Part shown: piece after piece, positions 22,682 to 35,934 of the stretch
Layout: each line of letters opens with the position of its first letter
How positions within the stretch are numbered: the stretch's first letter is position 1
Assembly (NCBI GenBank): GCA_018466975.1
Contig: CM031559.1
Location: forward strand, 868,001 to 932,000
Length of the DNA: 64,000 nt
Direction: 5' to 3'
Source: Sparassis latifolia
Lineage: Eukaryota > Basidiomycota > Agaricomycetes > Polyporales > Sparassidaceae
Position numbers and translations under genes: made by a program
Notes under the pieces: model-generated
The model's database searches: none
What the model saw: the letters and a program-made list of their open reading frames with translations, nothing else
Told to the model about the DNA's origin: nothing

Positions 22682-24386
22682 GGGCCATCAAGTTTGCATG
22701 TGTAGACTGAAGTTGGTGCGCTTCGGTTAGCGTAGGAGAATTCGAAGCGCTTCCTCCGGGAGAGCTGGTGCCGCGGCCATTAGAGAAAGAATGGGTTGCG
22801 GTGCCTGTGTCTCAGGAGATATCTCTTCCTCGCTGAAATAGATGCGCCTACGACGTATGCCGGCAAATCATTCATCAGAGGACTACTCCACGTCGTGAAG
22901 CGCCCGGCAAATCCAGAGATGGAAACGAGTGCGCCGGATACACAGCGCGATGTCATGCGCGCCGAAAAGCCTGTGCACGCTCGGCCGATAGCATCGAGGC
23001 TCCAAGTGAACCACAGTGTGGGCCATGGCAGCCATTGACAACGACGGAGAGTTCAAGCAATGATAGATCAGCGCCACGTGTTGCCCATATTTAGCACACA
23101 CCGCTGATCTCCGATAGACGCCGGAATTCCACGGCCCAAAAGTGCTGCCCTTTCCACGACTGTCTGCTTTTTCTGATGCTGATGCTGCGACTTATCGCTG
23201 CGTCCAGAGCCTCTTAACGCTCCTTCCCCATTCTCTCTCACCTGGACGACCGCACGCGTACCTGGCGGCCAAACTTGCTTGCTTTCCTCCTTCTCGTCGC
23301 GCAGTACAATTTGCGGGAGGCCTCAACGCGAGTCGAGGCCGTCGGGCCTGTCGTCAAGACCTCCACAACCAGGCTAACTCGGGAGACGTCCTCGCCTTAT
23401 CGAACGTATGCCTGTCTTCGACCCTTCGCATGGCATGACGGCGGTGAGATCTACTGCTATTCATGGTCAATCCGTCAAGTTCACTCGCATCCCGTGGCAA
23501 GGATCACTCTCACCCCATTCAATGGCCTGTGCATTAATAACGACGACAGCTGACTATGCTGTCGGTCTGCTGGCTAGTGTGCAGAAGTCTCAGTCATACT
23601 TATTTCACTGATAGGCACCCACTAGGCACCCACCTCATCGTAGCAGGCCGGGTCCACACGCATGATTGCCGTATGTGCGCGCCAACGGTGTCGACCCCTG
23701 CGCAACCTCTTCCGCGTAACCACTAACACTGACGAGCGCAACGCTGTTCAGGATATCATGCGTTCTCATGTCAATGATTACCGAGTAACTCTGCCGTGCG
23801 TCGCGCCGCGTCGTCTTCGGTACTCGCCTTCGGTTCACCTCCGCTTGATGCACGGTTTCGCGTTCACCTCTACCATCACGGAACTGCGGAGATAGCATCC
23901 AGCTGGTCTCGCCTCGGATCCCAAGGGAACCCAGAACGTTGAACTACTTACGTGCCGCTGGAAGTAAAGGTGTCACTACCGCAACATATGTCTGAGGTGT
24001 CGTTGGAGCTGATATTGCAAGAGGGTGTCGGCGACGCTTAACCATCACGAACCATAACGAATAACCGCAGCATCAACCGAGCTTTATCCGAACCAAGGGG
24101 TTTGTGCGGGCTGACAGACGGAGAGAATCTGGAAGAGAGGAGAGGGAACTGGCCAGTCTGTCGATGGTGAGTTCACTCTAAGTCTTCAGCTTTTATATGC
24201 GTCCACCTGTGTTACTCGATCGATGACGTCATTACGAATGGACGAGTTACACTCTTTCCGAGACAGGAAGGTGAGGTCCCAAATAGGAAGGTGAGTGAGA
24301 AAGATATGTCCTTTCGTCGAAAATCTGGTTCCGAATACCGCATCTGTATATTCTTGTCCAATATCTTATTGGGAATGACGATGAGA

Positions 24387-24414
24387 ATATATATATATAT
24401 ATATATATATATAT
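24387..24414 (+). repeat. (AT)14 microsatellite
   Basis: Fourteen uninterrupted AT units. Confidence 0.95.
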
Positions 24415-25857
24415 CTTAGAAAAATTGTGTTGTGGTAAGATATAGACAGAATACTGTCGCAGATATTGCCTGGCTACTCGAAGTGACTCTGGAGATACAG
24501 CATGCCTCACATACAGTGAGTCCCGCGGATGTCGTTCTCTTGTCCTTCGTTGTAACCATCTTGCGAGACCAGGTGTGCAGCGATGGGAGTGAAGCTCAAA
24601 GTGAGCGTGCAGCTCTCGGCCGTAGAATGTTCTTAGCGGGCTTGCAGAACTGTCCCTCAGCGGCCGTCTCAGTGCTGGTGCCATGCAGTAAAGCCAGTGT
24701 AAATCAGAAGGTGCCACGCTAGGAACTGGCCGTCGGAATCAACCACTGGGAGGGGGAATGCCTCAGCTTGCTCTTGCTGGCATCCGCCAAATCTGAGTTG
24801 GTGGCGGCCGTGAGCTGCGGCTGTCAATGCTGCCGCGTCTGTAGTCACGGGAGCTTGAACATTCCTGCGGCGGAATGATTAGAATGTACGCAAGAGAGGC
24901 GCGCAAAAAGGCGAGACAATATCTCTAACCTGAGGCATCATGAATGCCCTCTGCATGAGGGGTTTGTCAGAAAGTGGAATGCGCGTGACTGAAACGGTGC
25001 TTAAGCGCCATGGGGGCTCGTGAATGCCTTAAGCCAACCGGTTGTGTTCGTCTTCGCTCCGTCCGTTCGTACATGTGGAACACACTGATAATTATTTGCA
25101 GCTCGGCACAAGTCGGAACACGGCACTCACCAGTATATTTGTATGAGATGATATGTTATGGGCGAGGCGCCAGACACCTGTTTGAGTCCTCAGGCCTCAT
25201 TACAGACCCTGATTGATGAGTATTGACTCCGAAAATTACTGAGGCGCTCGACGACGGACAAGGGACTCACCGTGACCAATGGACCGGCGCCATAACTCAG
25301 TGACGCTTGAGTTGCGAACGATTTTGACCGCGGAAAATACAGGTAGTTTCCTCGCGATTATCTCAGGTGAGCTGAAGGTCGAGCAGCATTGATGTTACTA
25401 CATCGTCTCCCGTTCCAAGTGCTGCTGCGAGGTCTTCCGACCGAGTATGAATGGCTCGATACGCTGATTACTTGCTGCCTTGTAAACCAAACTTCTCCGA
25501 AGTAAATTCGTTAGTGTCTCGTGTACTGACGGAGCAATATGACGCCGTCACTGGAACATAACTTACAGACGCGAGCACTGGCGGTGGGCCTCCTCATCGC
25601 TTCCATGGCCCAGCAGCGCAGCAAAGAGGCAATTCCATTCGTCCATGTATAACGCAAGAAAGCGCGAAGAACGTCAGGACGGAGGTGGCAACCAGTACAA
25701 AATACCTTCAGGGACGGGCTCCATATTAACTACGAAGGAGAGTAGTTCTTCTAGACACGTTCGTAGTAAAATCCTTGGTGGCCAATTGGCGATAGTAGCC
25801 GAAGACGTCGAGGAGTAGTGACTATACTTGCGAGCTCATAAAAAGCGAATCCGACTT

Positions 25858-26134
25858 GCACGAGATTGAATCCAGGCATTGCACTGTGGAGGCGGCGTGA
25901 GTGTCCTGAAACCAAGATATTCATATACCTAAAATGTATCGTATGTCGGACTGGCTCCGGCAAAGAAAACGTACTGACGAGGCTTTGAATGCACGAGATA
26001 GAATCCAGGCATTGCACTGTGGAGGCGGCGTGAGTGTCCTGAAACCAAGATATTTCTATGCCTAAAATGTACCGTATGTCAGACTATCTTCGACAAACAA
26101 AACTTGTGAAAGTGTACTGACGAACGTTTTGAAT
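25858..26134 (+). repeat. Tandem duplication of a 133-144 base unit
   Basis: Copy 1 (25858-25990) and copy 2 (25991-26134) both begin GCACGAGAT(T/A)GAATCC and share CATTGCACTGTGGAGGCGGC. Copy 2 is slightly longer because of an insertion near GTGAAAGTG. The high identity of the first 70 bases points to a fairly recent event. Confidence 0.85.
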
Positions 26135-26787
26135 GCACCAAAATCCCCCGAAGAAGAGGTATTCCAGAGACAGGCGACAAGCACAAATAACTTCCACCTC
26201 AACACAGAGTTAGTATGTACAAGCACGGGAAAAACAGCACGTTATCACGCAGAAAACCAACGATGAACATGGGCGAGGGACAGACCACACTACCAGCAAG
26301 GTCGACATTCGACTCGGATAATGACTTCTCTTGAATGAATTTAAGAGCAGGGCAAGTCCAGCCTGCCAGAGCCTTCGTGACAGGCACATTTTCCAACCTA
26401 GGGCCTGAAACGGCTCCGAGCAATTCTGAGATAATATAATAGGCTCCCGTTGACCGTCAAAGTCAGAGGAGAGAAGGATTACGTGATCCTCTGGAATGCT
26501 ATGTTGTCGCACAACAGCTCTTTCCATTACTTTTGACAGCCGCCCCGTGGCTGTTACATACTTACATTGTGTAAGTTACACAGCAGTTGTTTTAGTTACC
26601 AATAACGAAATTTGCGAACTTGACTCTTTCCTGTTTTCCAATCTCACGAGCTGTAACATCAACAACGCGCTCATATGTATTCGTACAAATTCTCATCAAG
26701 TCAATCACGGTACATCGAACAAGCTACTCAGGCATAGGGATTCCGGACAACTCTTCGCATTTCTGGACCGGCGAGACGCAACGCAGC

Positions 26788-27246
26788 TCACCCGAAGTAA
26801 ACCCACCTTCCCTCGTAACTGCCATCCAATCCCCTCTCGAACCCCTGGCCAGTGTAGTCCAACACCTTCTCGCCTCTGTTGTCCCTCAATACAAGGTGCG
26901 CAGTGTGGGGCGCAAGGTCCAAAGTGAATCGACCAGTCTTGGCCGTGGACGTGCCACTCGTCCCCTCGCCGCGGAAGTTTCCAGCGCCCCTCTTGGAGGT
27001 GTTGGCAACGCCCCTGTAGGGCCCCAGAGTCCACTGCAGGTGCCTGCCATTGCCCGTTACCTGCAATGCGTAGGGCTTATTGGGATCAACAGCAGCGGCC
27101 TGCACCTCCTTGACGAAGGCTGCCAACTCGGCGTCGCCGGCCGCCTCAGCGAAGACGTCAGCGGGAACTTGCACTGCGGCGAATCTGTCAGGACATGTGC
27201 TGTAATGATGGCGAAATCTGCAAAAGCTACCTTCAGCCTCAGACAT
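26788..27246 (-). CDS. Small paralog family, member 1 (133 aa, unknown function)
   Basis: Two coding exons, 27246-27231 and 27173-26788, join across a 57-base phase-1 intron to give 133 residues starting MSEAEVQVPADVFAEAAGD. Reading straight through the intron is also open, but the intron is supported by the same arrangement in the other members. Conserved blocks are VPADVF near the N-terminus, LQWTLGPYRG, a GAGNF loop, GRFTLDL, LVLRD and the ending GSYEGRWVYFG. Alternating hydrophobic residues and Gly/Asp turns in the second half suggest a beta-sheet-rich soluble domain. There is no signal peptide or membrane segment. It is the most divergent member of the group. I do not recognise the family. 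Confidence 0.8.
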   Translation of the reverse strand: MSEAEGSFCRFRHHYSTCPDRFAAVQVPADVFAEAAGDAELAAFVKEVQAAAVDPNKPYALQVTGNGRHLQWTLGPYRGVANTSKRGAGNFRGEGTSGTSTAKTGRFTLDLAPHTAHLVLRDNRGEKVLDYTGQGFERGLDGSYEGRWVYFG

Positions 27247-27460
27247 TGTAGTGTGTTACCTATGCAAGTCATTGATCATTGTCGGAACAAGAATTCTCAA
27301 AAGGAGAAACACTCACGAGTGAAATAAAGGTTTGAGAACGATGAGGTGGTCTGCAAGGCGCACAATGAATATGTTTCCAGATGTATGACCGGTGGATGAG
27401 TGTGCTCACAATAACGCAGAGCGAATGGGGATTGCTGGAGGGGTGAGCTCAACGGTGCCT

Positions 27461-27468
27461 CTTTTATA
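27461..27468 (-). promoter_or_regulatory. TATA box of paralog 1
   Basis: TATAAAAG on the minus strand is 215 bases upstream of the ATG at 27246. The same box and distance are found before paralogs 3 and 6. Confidence 0.7.
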
Positions 27469-27674
27469 TCCTTCGTCCGTCTAGCTTATTTACCATGAGT
27501 TAGTCACCAACAACCAGCTGACACGACACATAACCAGTACCGGTCCAATGTTAGACCAACTCAAGCACACGTTCGTCCTTATTCCGGCCGTATGTGAATT
27601 GGTGGTTCATGCTGGTGTTTTCCAGAGCCAAAGCGTGGCTTCCATGACTTCACAAAAGAGCGCTGAGAGAGCCA

Positions 27675-29876
27675 TGGAACATCATACTCAATACTCACAG
27701 TCGGAATACGGCGCTCACGGTCGTATTTGAATGGAACAGGAGACGCCTGCTGCTGGTCTGGGTTCGCATCATGCAGACCCTCGTTGATGAGTATTCAGTT
27801 CGGCAACATTTGCACACTTGACGAGCGATCAGCGATCATGATACGAGCGGAATCATCAATCTTTCAGTCCTCGAAGGGGTACCGCTGGTGAGACTGCTGG
27901 TGAACGAAAGGCTGAACGGCTTGAACGAACCTCCATAATTTTATCATGCAGTGACCCTATAGTCGAGCCACCGTTAATTCCTCTAAGCGTTGCAGTCAGC
28001 GACGTCTTGCGCCATATCAACGCATGGACTGCCAGGCACAATTATCCCATTCTGCGCTATAAATCTAGTGAATTGGACCACCAAACCGCGGGAAGATATT
28101 GCGCAATAACTGACATACCGAAAAGGTCTCATGCGCAGCACAAGATGACAAGGATGCAAATGGGATGTTAGTTTATGACTGGCGCTAGCCTTCCGCACAT
28201 GTCAACATAGCGCCTTGCGAAACACAGCGTCTTCAAGGCGGAAGACAATACGAGATATGTTGAGGCTGAGGCGGTAAAGATAGTCAGATGACGCGGCCAT
28301 GCCAGTCTGCGCCATGAGATGGGGCTCATCAAACAAGGTCCGCTCCTTCATTGGTGGGTGCATCTGGCGATCGGCTTTATGCCATTAGAGAGTACAAGTA
28401 AGGAGATGTCTCACGTACCTCAGTTACGATGTTCACAGCTCCGGGACATGCTTGCATCAGTCACGGTATCATGGATCGATTAATATTCCCATGAACAAGA
28501 TTCACTATGATGCCTGAGCGTATTCCGGAGCGCGAAAGCGCCTTGTTTGAGAGCTTTACCATAGAGCAAACGCTTCACAAAGACCAACGTGTTGAAAATG
28601 CAACAGACAGTCGTAGAACATGTATATCTGCGTACTTAAGACCAGCAAGACCAGCATAGAAATGTCTTATAACTGAGCAAGCACCTTGCAAAAGCGGAAG
28701 CTGTTGAAGTCTATCATACTACTACGCCGATCCAACGCCGATCGCGTCAGGAGGTCACGTGAGAGGAGATAATACTCATAGCTTCTAGTCTTGTTCAAGT
28801 TCTTCTACTGTTGCTCCAAACTTGAACATTTGAACTCACACAGAAGGTAATGAGTTTCACCTCTCAATTAATTGTTAGAAGTTCTGGCCCAAAATAGTCT
28901 AGGATACTCAGGTTCTGTGATTTTGTTGTCAACGCGTTTCTCGCCACGGGGTGAGTACAGAGTTCGTGATTTTGGTCAGGGATCGAACGCAAATGGTGCA
29001 TTGGGCCCAAACCCTGGTGGAAATGGACTTCTTCCACGACGTGTCTTCCATTGCGTAGTTGCATATTTACTCATGTTGCCTTGCGTCTGCTACTCCCTTG
29101 GTTCGGCAGCTTTCCTAGCTGAGCGCTGGATACATCAGCTTCCCCGCTACGCTATCTTCCTGGACAACTTCCCCATATCACCTCGTGCTCAGGTGACGCT
29201 CACACTTGCCCAACCCTCCGGTCAGCGTCTCCTGTGTATTCGCAGCTTTCGCCCGCAGTGGCGTCTTCCTACACCAAGGACAATCCCAGTTTGCGTGAAC
29301 TATTCTCTCAATAGCGAATTTTCGCCGGAATCGAGTCACCGTTCTTTTGCAATTAATCTTTGTGTTCGTTCTATCCTGGAACAAAGCACTGCTGCGTCAG
29401 ACAAAACGAACACGTTGCACACTATCGATGTGGATGTACCACGGCTTCTCCTGCTCAGACACTCAGATGGTAGGTTATTCGGTAACTAATCCAGACGGCG
29501 CAGACATTTAATGGCCAATCTCATCAGCGTTTACCTCGATCCGGACAGGATCACAAGAGCGTACTTTATGCGCCAGAGGTAGGTCGCTGTAAATGAAACT
29601 CGTCAGGATATGACCTGCGCTTGCCAAGAATATAGAATCATGCTGACTTATTCTCAGGAACATCGATAAACTCGGGGGCCGTCTCACATTATTGTTCTCA
29701 GTAGCTCCACGGTAAATGCATTCGGATCTTAAGTTGTCTCTAATTCACCAGTCAACGTTTGGACGACAGTATATTCAACGGACCAGCGAATCTCCGGAAC
29801 AAGCCTAGATCTACTGTCGCTTAACCGTCCAGGCAGCTGTAGACCCCCAGAGCAAGGCACTACTATCAGATCCCAC
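27675..29876 (+). repeat. Duplicated block B, copy 1 (inverted relative to copy 2)
   Basis: This 2.2-kb stretch matches the reverse complement of 38457-40596 along most of its length. Examples are the words near 27757-27805, 28315-28480 and 28880-29060, which recur inverted near 40460-40510, 39830-39990 and 39330-39420. Sequences on both outer sides match in direct orientation, so only this block is flipped. A 205-codon open frame at 28872-29489 is not preserved in the other copy and is probably chance. Confidence 0.8.
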
Positions 29877-30929
29877 TTCTGCTCATTTCTGGCTACCATC
29901 CGTCCTCTCAGCACCATTTTCACCCAAACTCCCCCATGCAAGTGCCTTGACTGTACCACGAGCGTTCGTGGTATTCCTTTCGATGTGATTAGCCCACCTC
30001 TCGTCAGCCCTACCAATGGAATATCACACCAGTGTTCCGGTTACCCCACTTGTGTACAGCTCGGTGGCACCAGTACCCATGAGGTTCTAACGAGAATGCC
30101 CATCGTAAGGCCGGCATCCGTGCACAGTCGAGTCCCCGCTCTCTTTACATGAGCACAAGTGGCAGCTCTTGCACACACCCGACTGGTTGTCTGCACCATT
30201 CACTGGGCGCGCTGCTGTCTCAGAACATCCCCCAAAGCTCAACTTAGTCACCCCCCTTTCCTCCTTGCTCGGCAGGCTGACACGGTGCGCGAAATCGGCG
30301 ACATCAGACGTTTCTGCAAGGATCTCCCCTCACCGCATATACATAGAGCGATGAGAATGTCGCGTTGGCGCAATTCAAGGTCTTCGACGTCGATGCCGGA
30401 AAGGCCTTCTGTCTCTCTTTACCCGTCTCTGTCGTGCCGTCTCGCACGATCGCCAGCAGGGCGGAGGAATTGGCGAACGCGGAGGACTGGCTGACTGTTG
30501 CCGACTAGTTCTACATTCACAACTGCGTTCGGCACCTCGACGTTTGGGTCGAAGCTGATAACGAATCCTACACTCCACCGCGAGAGTCGCACGCGTAGAG
30601 CATTCTGCTGCGGCGCCGATTCATGTAACGTGTCTGCCCAAGTATCTCTTCTGATTGCTAGTAGACGGGCGATTGTGATCTTGCATACCTTACGACCGTT
30701 GTTTTTACAAATTGAATGTCGCAGTGTTCCTTGAGATGTTCCTCTTATCTCTTCGAGATGAGGGCTGGATGGTGAAATTCAGACCGACATTCATCTGAGC
30801 ACGTCTCAATTGCTTGCCCGACATACACTAAAAACACTGTACTGCCTACATCTCAAGAAATATTCCACGCAGCGAGCCCCGACCCAACCCTTTTACTGAC
30901 CCAACCCTCTTATTCGTTTACAGACCGGC

Positions 30930-32805
30930 CGCTGTTCTCAGTTTCGCATAGTCTGGCATTCCTATGCCAGTGACCTGTGGCAAGCAAACCTCAGCGAATG
31001 CGCCACAGTCCGACATGGACAACACACCGGATTCCAGCCAGCCGCAGGCCCCGGCTGAGCAGAAATCCGTTCGTACCACAGCCAGGGTTGGAGCCCGTAG
31101 TGATAGCATTCAGCGCAGACGCAGCAGATCCATACAGCCAGGGATTCAAGAGGCAAAGCGGGCGATGACCCGCAAGTTCAAGTTCATTGTTCAGCAGGGC
31201 GATAACACTAGCGAATGTGGGGAATGCCGCGCTCGTGCCTTCCTCGCCGTCGATTTATCCATTCTGCACGATTTGAAAGTTTGTACCCTGAGCGGACACA
31301 TCTGGAAACCCGCACCCCGGTGGATTGTACAGACCCGAGTAAGTACTGCCAAGGCCCTGCACATAACCAGCCGTTGCTGTGATTTGGTACGACGGAGTAG
31401 GGAAGGTGTTGGAGAAGTCACCACTCGAGTATCGTGCCGCGGGCTCAGGACCAACTCCTTGGGTAGCACCCACAGAGGTAACACTAGCGTAATGCACAGT
31501 CAGATTTCCGCACTAAGGACAGCCGGAAGGGAATGTGGGTAAGAAGTCATAGCAATCTTCGCCCCCGAATTTGACGCCGGCAACACCGCCGTCTCCAGAC
31601 GAGAAGAGAAGAGATACACCACGGGCGCCGAGCTACGCTCACGTGGCCAGACTTGAATTAACACCACCTTCATCCATACCATGTGGTCACTACTTGTCGA
31701 GGAGTATCAGCGGAAAGGAAATAGTTGACAACATCTAGGAAACTGGCAAGACCGTCACTGTTTTGCAAGCCAACGGAAAGGAAAGTAATGGAGACATCTG
31801 TCGCCAGGCCTACAGTATACCGAATATCTAAATCCTGTTATTGAGGAAGTATGGGTTAATGCGATTCAGGTCGCGGTGTGAGCACTGCGACGTACAGCTT
31901 CGCCACCCGCACTCCCAGGGGTTTGTTCGTTTGCACCACCGTCAAAAGTTTGCAGCGAAAAAGCCGTAGTGCTCTACATATCTGGTCTGTATAGTTCCAA
32001 AAAGCTCTGATACGTCAAGATGAATTCAGTATATTCCTGGTAACGCACCGCGAGATCATCCAAATTTGCGTATTGATTATTAAAGCCAGTGACAGCCAAT
32101 TGGTTGGACTGTGCTTTATCAAGGGTTTCTTCACATACAGAGTCGACTTGATAGACACAGTAGGGAGATGAGCTCGCCAGGTAAAAAAAGTTGTCATAGA
32201 TAGGCTACTGCCTTAGTGTAGCGACGACAAACGTGATTGTAGGGTGAACAAAGTCCAGATGACCATGTAATTCCCATGGGAGAGAATACGCGAGTGTCCG
32301 AATGCTCCGTGCGCCTGAGGCCGAATGTACGAATGTGGAGAACTCGGAATCGAACAGATCGTTCTCCTGACTGACGGGAATACTAAAGCCGATCCAGTCG
32401 GACGCCGGAGTGAGCACAGTGGCATCGATATTGTTGGCTTGTAACCAATTATTCACGGCGGCGAGGCTTTCTGCAGCAGGAGAGACGAATTCCGCAGCCT
32501 TTTGAACAAACATCAATTAAGGCGAATTGCACGACCTCCTTGGTCAGGTACTTGCGGTAGTTGGCGCTCGGCGGCGTGCTGACGTCGTACAGGGCTTGCT
32601 CGAGGTCGGTGGGAATGCTCTGCATGAGCGCGAGGCGCAAATCGAGGACCGTGTCAAGCGGAGCTGGAAAGGAACGCCGTCGCGCTTCTCATGCGCTTTC
32701 ATATTGCGAGACATTGGGTTGCCCGCAGCAAGAACAGCGAGGGATAGGAAGAGGAGAGCAGAAGCCACACGATGTAGCGCGGCAGAAGTTGTGCCCCGGC
32801 ACACA
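30930..32805 (-). pseudogene. Sedolisin (peptidase S53, tripeptidyl-peptidase-like), copy 1, broken
   Basis: Sedolisins are secreted acid serine peptidases with a propeptide. Here the N-terminus (32804-32680) shows a hydrophobic signal-like segment and KAHEKRDGVP. The prodomain follows in other frames with DLRLALMQS, LEQALYDVSTP, the WIGFSIPVSQENDLFDSEFS stretch and SIRTLAYSLP. The catalytic region at about 31190-31240 retains GTSA before PTFASVIALLNNEL. Frameshifts occur after DGVP and in the middle, and the ITPACLQALYGIPSTP segment seen in copy 2 is missing, so no intact enzyme can be made. A TATA box is still present upstream. Confidence 0.85.
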
Positions 32806-33135
32806 CGACGGATTGCCCGGTCGAGCCACAGTTAACCTCTGATGGAAAGGGCCGAGGTTGGACGATATCGAGTGCTTAAATCGCAACGGTGCCACGAAAT
32901 GGTACGAACAGAGCAACATCGCCATTACTTCGAAGAAGGCTGTCAGCAAGGCGGACATTCAACAACGCCGAGTCGATGTGACCAACGTGGTGCTGCCGCT
33001 TTTTGCGATATATTCATGCACTGTAAGCATGGAGGAATTTTAGAGGTCTGAGACAAGATCAGAAGGAGGCAGAGATGGTGCTCACTGACTAAAGCGCGGT
33101 ATCAGCGAACTCACATGTCTAGCTGTCTTGCTCTT

Positions 33136-33142
33136 CTATATA
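33136..33142 (-). promoter_or_regulatory. Former TATA box of sedolisin copy 1
   Basis: TATATAG on the minus strand lies about 330 bases upstream of the signal-peptide ATG. A matching box occurs before copy 2. Confidence 0.5.
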
Positions 33143-33290
33143 CCACACGGTGGTACCACAGTGATGATGTCGACGACACGAGGCCGTGATTAGAAAGGAA
33201 AGTCCAGTTGCAACTGCGCTAGTGCACGTTGACGAATGGTTGTTTGTCTTGTCACAACATGTCCTTCAGGCGCCCATCTCGCTCGGGGGA

Positions 33291-35470
33291 AAAGCGACGC
33301 TGGACACACAGGGCCCAGTAGGAGAAGCGATAGAGTGGCCAGGTGTTGGATAAGGATTGAGCAAACCAACAGTGAATGCCAGTGTCACGGATCGGTTACC
33401 GCACCGCCGAATGTCTTCAGAGTAGTCAACCGGGAGAACCACCGGTAGAGGGAGAGTCGATATTTGTGCCGCTATAATGCGATAGTGACAGAGCAGACTG
33501 AGCGGCGAGGAATCACAGGCGTACATATGACGGAGGGCTCAGTGGATGGAGATAGCACGCAGCCCACCCCTGACAGGACCTTCCTCTGCGGCGTAGAGCT
33601 CCAGCCCAGCGGCAATTGATAACATGCAGATACCACAGTGATGCAAAGTCGAAGATATCTATCATGAGGCTATACAAAATGGTATCTTGAGACCGCATTC
33701 CAAAACATATGGCCCGATATGCTGAAGACTAAATGTCTCTCCATCTAGGAAGAGGGACACCCACTGTGAAAACACAACATCAACCGCCACGCGATCACTC
33801 GTAGGGATGTACTCACCAGATTGGCAGGATTTCATCGTAGTCGTCACTTGTTGTCGCGTGCTGAAGGCGGGTGACCCTATCCCAATCATCCGCACCGTCG
33901 ATCTGAAGCTTCCCACTCCTTTCATCGCATGCAAGCGTCCCTGAGATCCAATGAAAACCGATGCCGAACGAGACTGACCAGCGCAAACAAGTGACCGTTA
34001 GATTGCACTACGATGACGATCATGGCATGCGTGGCTACAACGACCGTCATTGTGATGGTGTAGGGCTGGGAAACATCTGAAAGAGGGCCGGTGACGGTAA
34101 AGTGGATAAGGTACGGAAGGTGGACAACCAACTCTTGGAAAAATCCAGCGGGTAAAACACCTTGTCAAGCGGGAGTAATCGACACGGGAGTGTCACCCGA
34201 GCAGACATGCCTTAATCTAAAGAGGATCGCTACGGCTAACGCGAGATTAAGGGAAGAGTATCAGAGCCATGAACAGTCCAAGACGTGGTGGGCCTCGTCG
34301 GTGTAATCGTCAATAGGTACGGCATGACGTGCTCGGGAAGGTTGGGAATATGCATTTTCGACAAGGCATATGGTAGTGAAGGCTTGGAGGACAGCTAGGT
34401 GGAGGATAGGTGGAGGATCTCCAAATAACTTGAAGGCCCTGCTCTCTTGAGTCCTTCGATACGGCCGACACAAAGGGCACGTGATCTCAATGGCGCCACA
34501 ACCGCGTCGCGTCTTTGGACTCGCTGTGTTGAACGGTATTGCAGTTTAAACATGGAATGCTTCGGGAGATGGGCACTCTAGTTCTACGGTACGTGCATCC
34601 GGTTCTCGGTTCATTAGTAAGCCATTCTAACTAATAAATGCTGCCAACATTTTGGACCGCCGTATGTTCAAAGGACGACCTGCGGCCGGTCTCCGAAGTA
34701 GATACCTTGATCTCATCTCGCCTTATCGCAGATGGCTGCTTCAACATCGTGTGCAAGGCTCTCGTAGCAAAAGGATGGATTATATCTCATGACTACAGTC
34801 AACCAGTAATGTCCCGTCTCGATGATACGCTTTCCCCCACCGCCAGCCCTCCATGATATTGACTCTACATCGTCTCACCGAACTTCGCTTTCCGCTTCAT
34901 TGCAAAGTATTCTGTGGCGACGGGAGCCACACTCTTCTGGAGACCGAGATCAACTCGACAGTACTACTTTTTCCCTGGCACTGACGTACTCTGTCTTCTG
35001 AAGCCCCTTTGCGTTGCTAATCGTCTTTCTTACTTTAACCCCGATGCGCGGCGCCGTCTACTACAGTCTTGTCTTCGTGTTTTCCAGTCACCACTGCTTA
35101 TAACTTTCATTAAAATTTCTCTTCTATGCCTGAACGATATCCATCGTACGATGGCCGATCGTCTCTTCTTTTCCCCTCGGTGCCCTTTCTGTAGTCGTGG
35201 ATCGCTCAGGGGAGGCGTCTGTAGGACCACCGACGGCGAGGAGGCGCCACGGAAGTTCGACAGCACAAAAACGAGCGAATAATTTCAGGTACGTTGCGCG
35301 GCCCACAATTCACGAATCCACGTTTGTTCTATGTTTACACTTGGCTTCAGACAATCGTCCGCAAGCATTTTTGCATTCACTGTTAATCGTACAAGCTCTC
35401 ATTGGATCAGATGTTATGCTCTATTCCGGCATAGGTGTCTCGAAGACTGTGCATGGATAACGGCAGGGTA
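33291..35470. other. No recognised gene
   Basis: Short open stretches only. From about 34620 on, words such as TTGGACCGCCGTATGTTCAA resemble sequence near 36675 and 52100, so part of it belongs to the dispersed repeat that runs through this region. Confidence 0.45.
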
Positions 35471-35472
35471 TT

Positions 35473-35934
35473 TCATGGAAACCAAACCCACCTTCCACTG
35501 TAGGTATTATTCAGGCCCATCGAGACACCCTCCCCCCTGTATGTAACCTCCCTCCCTTCGACATCATCCTTCAGGACGAGGGTCGCGGCGACCGGCGTGA
35601 CGGTCAATGTAAATGTGCCCAAGGTGGGCGGATACTCGACACCGTAGCCGGAACCGATGTAGTGGGCGGCGCCTGTGTCAGATGTTTTGGCAGTGCCCGC
35701 GAAGTTGGCCACTGTCCACTTCAAGACCCCGTCTATGGCGACCACCTTCAAGTCGTCTCCAGGGCTCGCCTTGACTGCCACACTTAACTGCTCGATGGCT
35801 GCTGCCAATCTGGGATCCGAGGCCGCCTCGGCAAAGATATCAGCGGGAACTTGCACTGCAACCAATTCGTCAGAGCATGTACTGTAAGGATCATAATTGT
35901 GAAATCCGTGAATGTTACCTTCAGCTTCGGACAT
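35473..35934 (-). CDS. Small paralog family, member 2 (132 aa, unknown function)
   Basis: Exons 35934-35919 and 35855-35473 join across a 63-base phase-1 intron to 132 residues, starting MSEAEVQVPADIFAEAASDP. The conserved core reads VLKWTVANFAGTAKTSD, GAAHYIG, GTFTL, ATLVLKDD, then YRGEGVSMGLNNTYSGRW and the end VWFP. An intron in the 5' leader is likely: the acceptor GTGCAG stands just before GTGACCGACTACGATG. It is closest to member 5 at 46384, with which it also shares long flanks, so these two come from one block duplication. There is no signal peptide. Function unknown. Confidence 0.82.
   Translation of the reverse strand: MSEAEGNIHGFHNYDPYSTCSDELVAVQVPADIFAEAASDPRLAAAIEQLSVAVKASPGDDLKVVAIDGVLKWTVANFAGTAKTSDTGAAHYIGSGYGVEYPPTLGTFTLTVTPVAATLVLKDDVEGREVTYRGEGVSMGLNNTYSGRWVWFP

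Larger units (their letters stand above)
22700..26690. other. No recognised gene; repeats only
   Basis: I find no conserved coding block in these 4 kb. It contains a (TA)14 microsatellite and a tandem duplication of about 140 bases listed separately. From about 26660 the sequence resembles the 3' flanks of the other small-protein paralogs. Confidence 0.45.
29877..33290 (+). repeat. Duplicated block A, copy 1
   Basis: The block matches 40597-43880 in direct orientation. It starts at the TTCTGCTCA word shared near 29878 and 40607 and ends near CAGGCGCCCATCTCG at 33270 and 43860. It contains sedolisin pseudogene copy 1. The part 29877-30900 holds diverged open stretches, for example one reading DVDAGKAFCLSLP, that I cannot assign to a family. 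Confidence 0.8.

Noticed and set aside
28960..29010. B-box-like GCGTTCGATCCC (minus strand) as a tRNA gene, also near 39325
   Set aside because: No A box at a suitable distance and no cloverleaf found.
28872..29489. 205-codon open frame in duplicated block B
   Set aside because: The inverted copy at 38457-40596 does not preserve the reading frame, and there is no domain motif.
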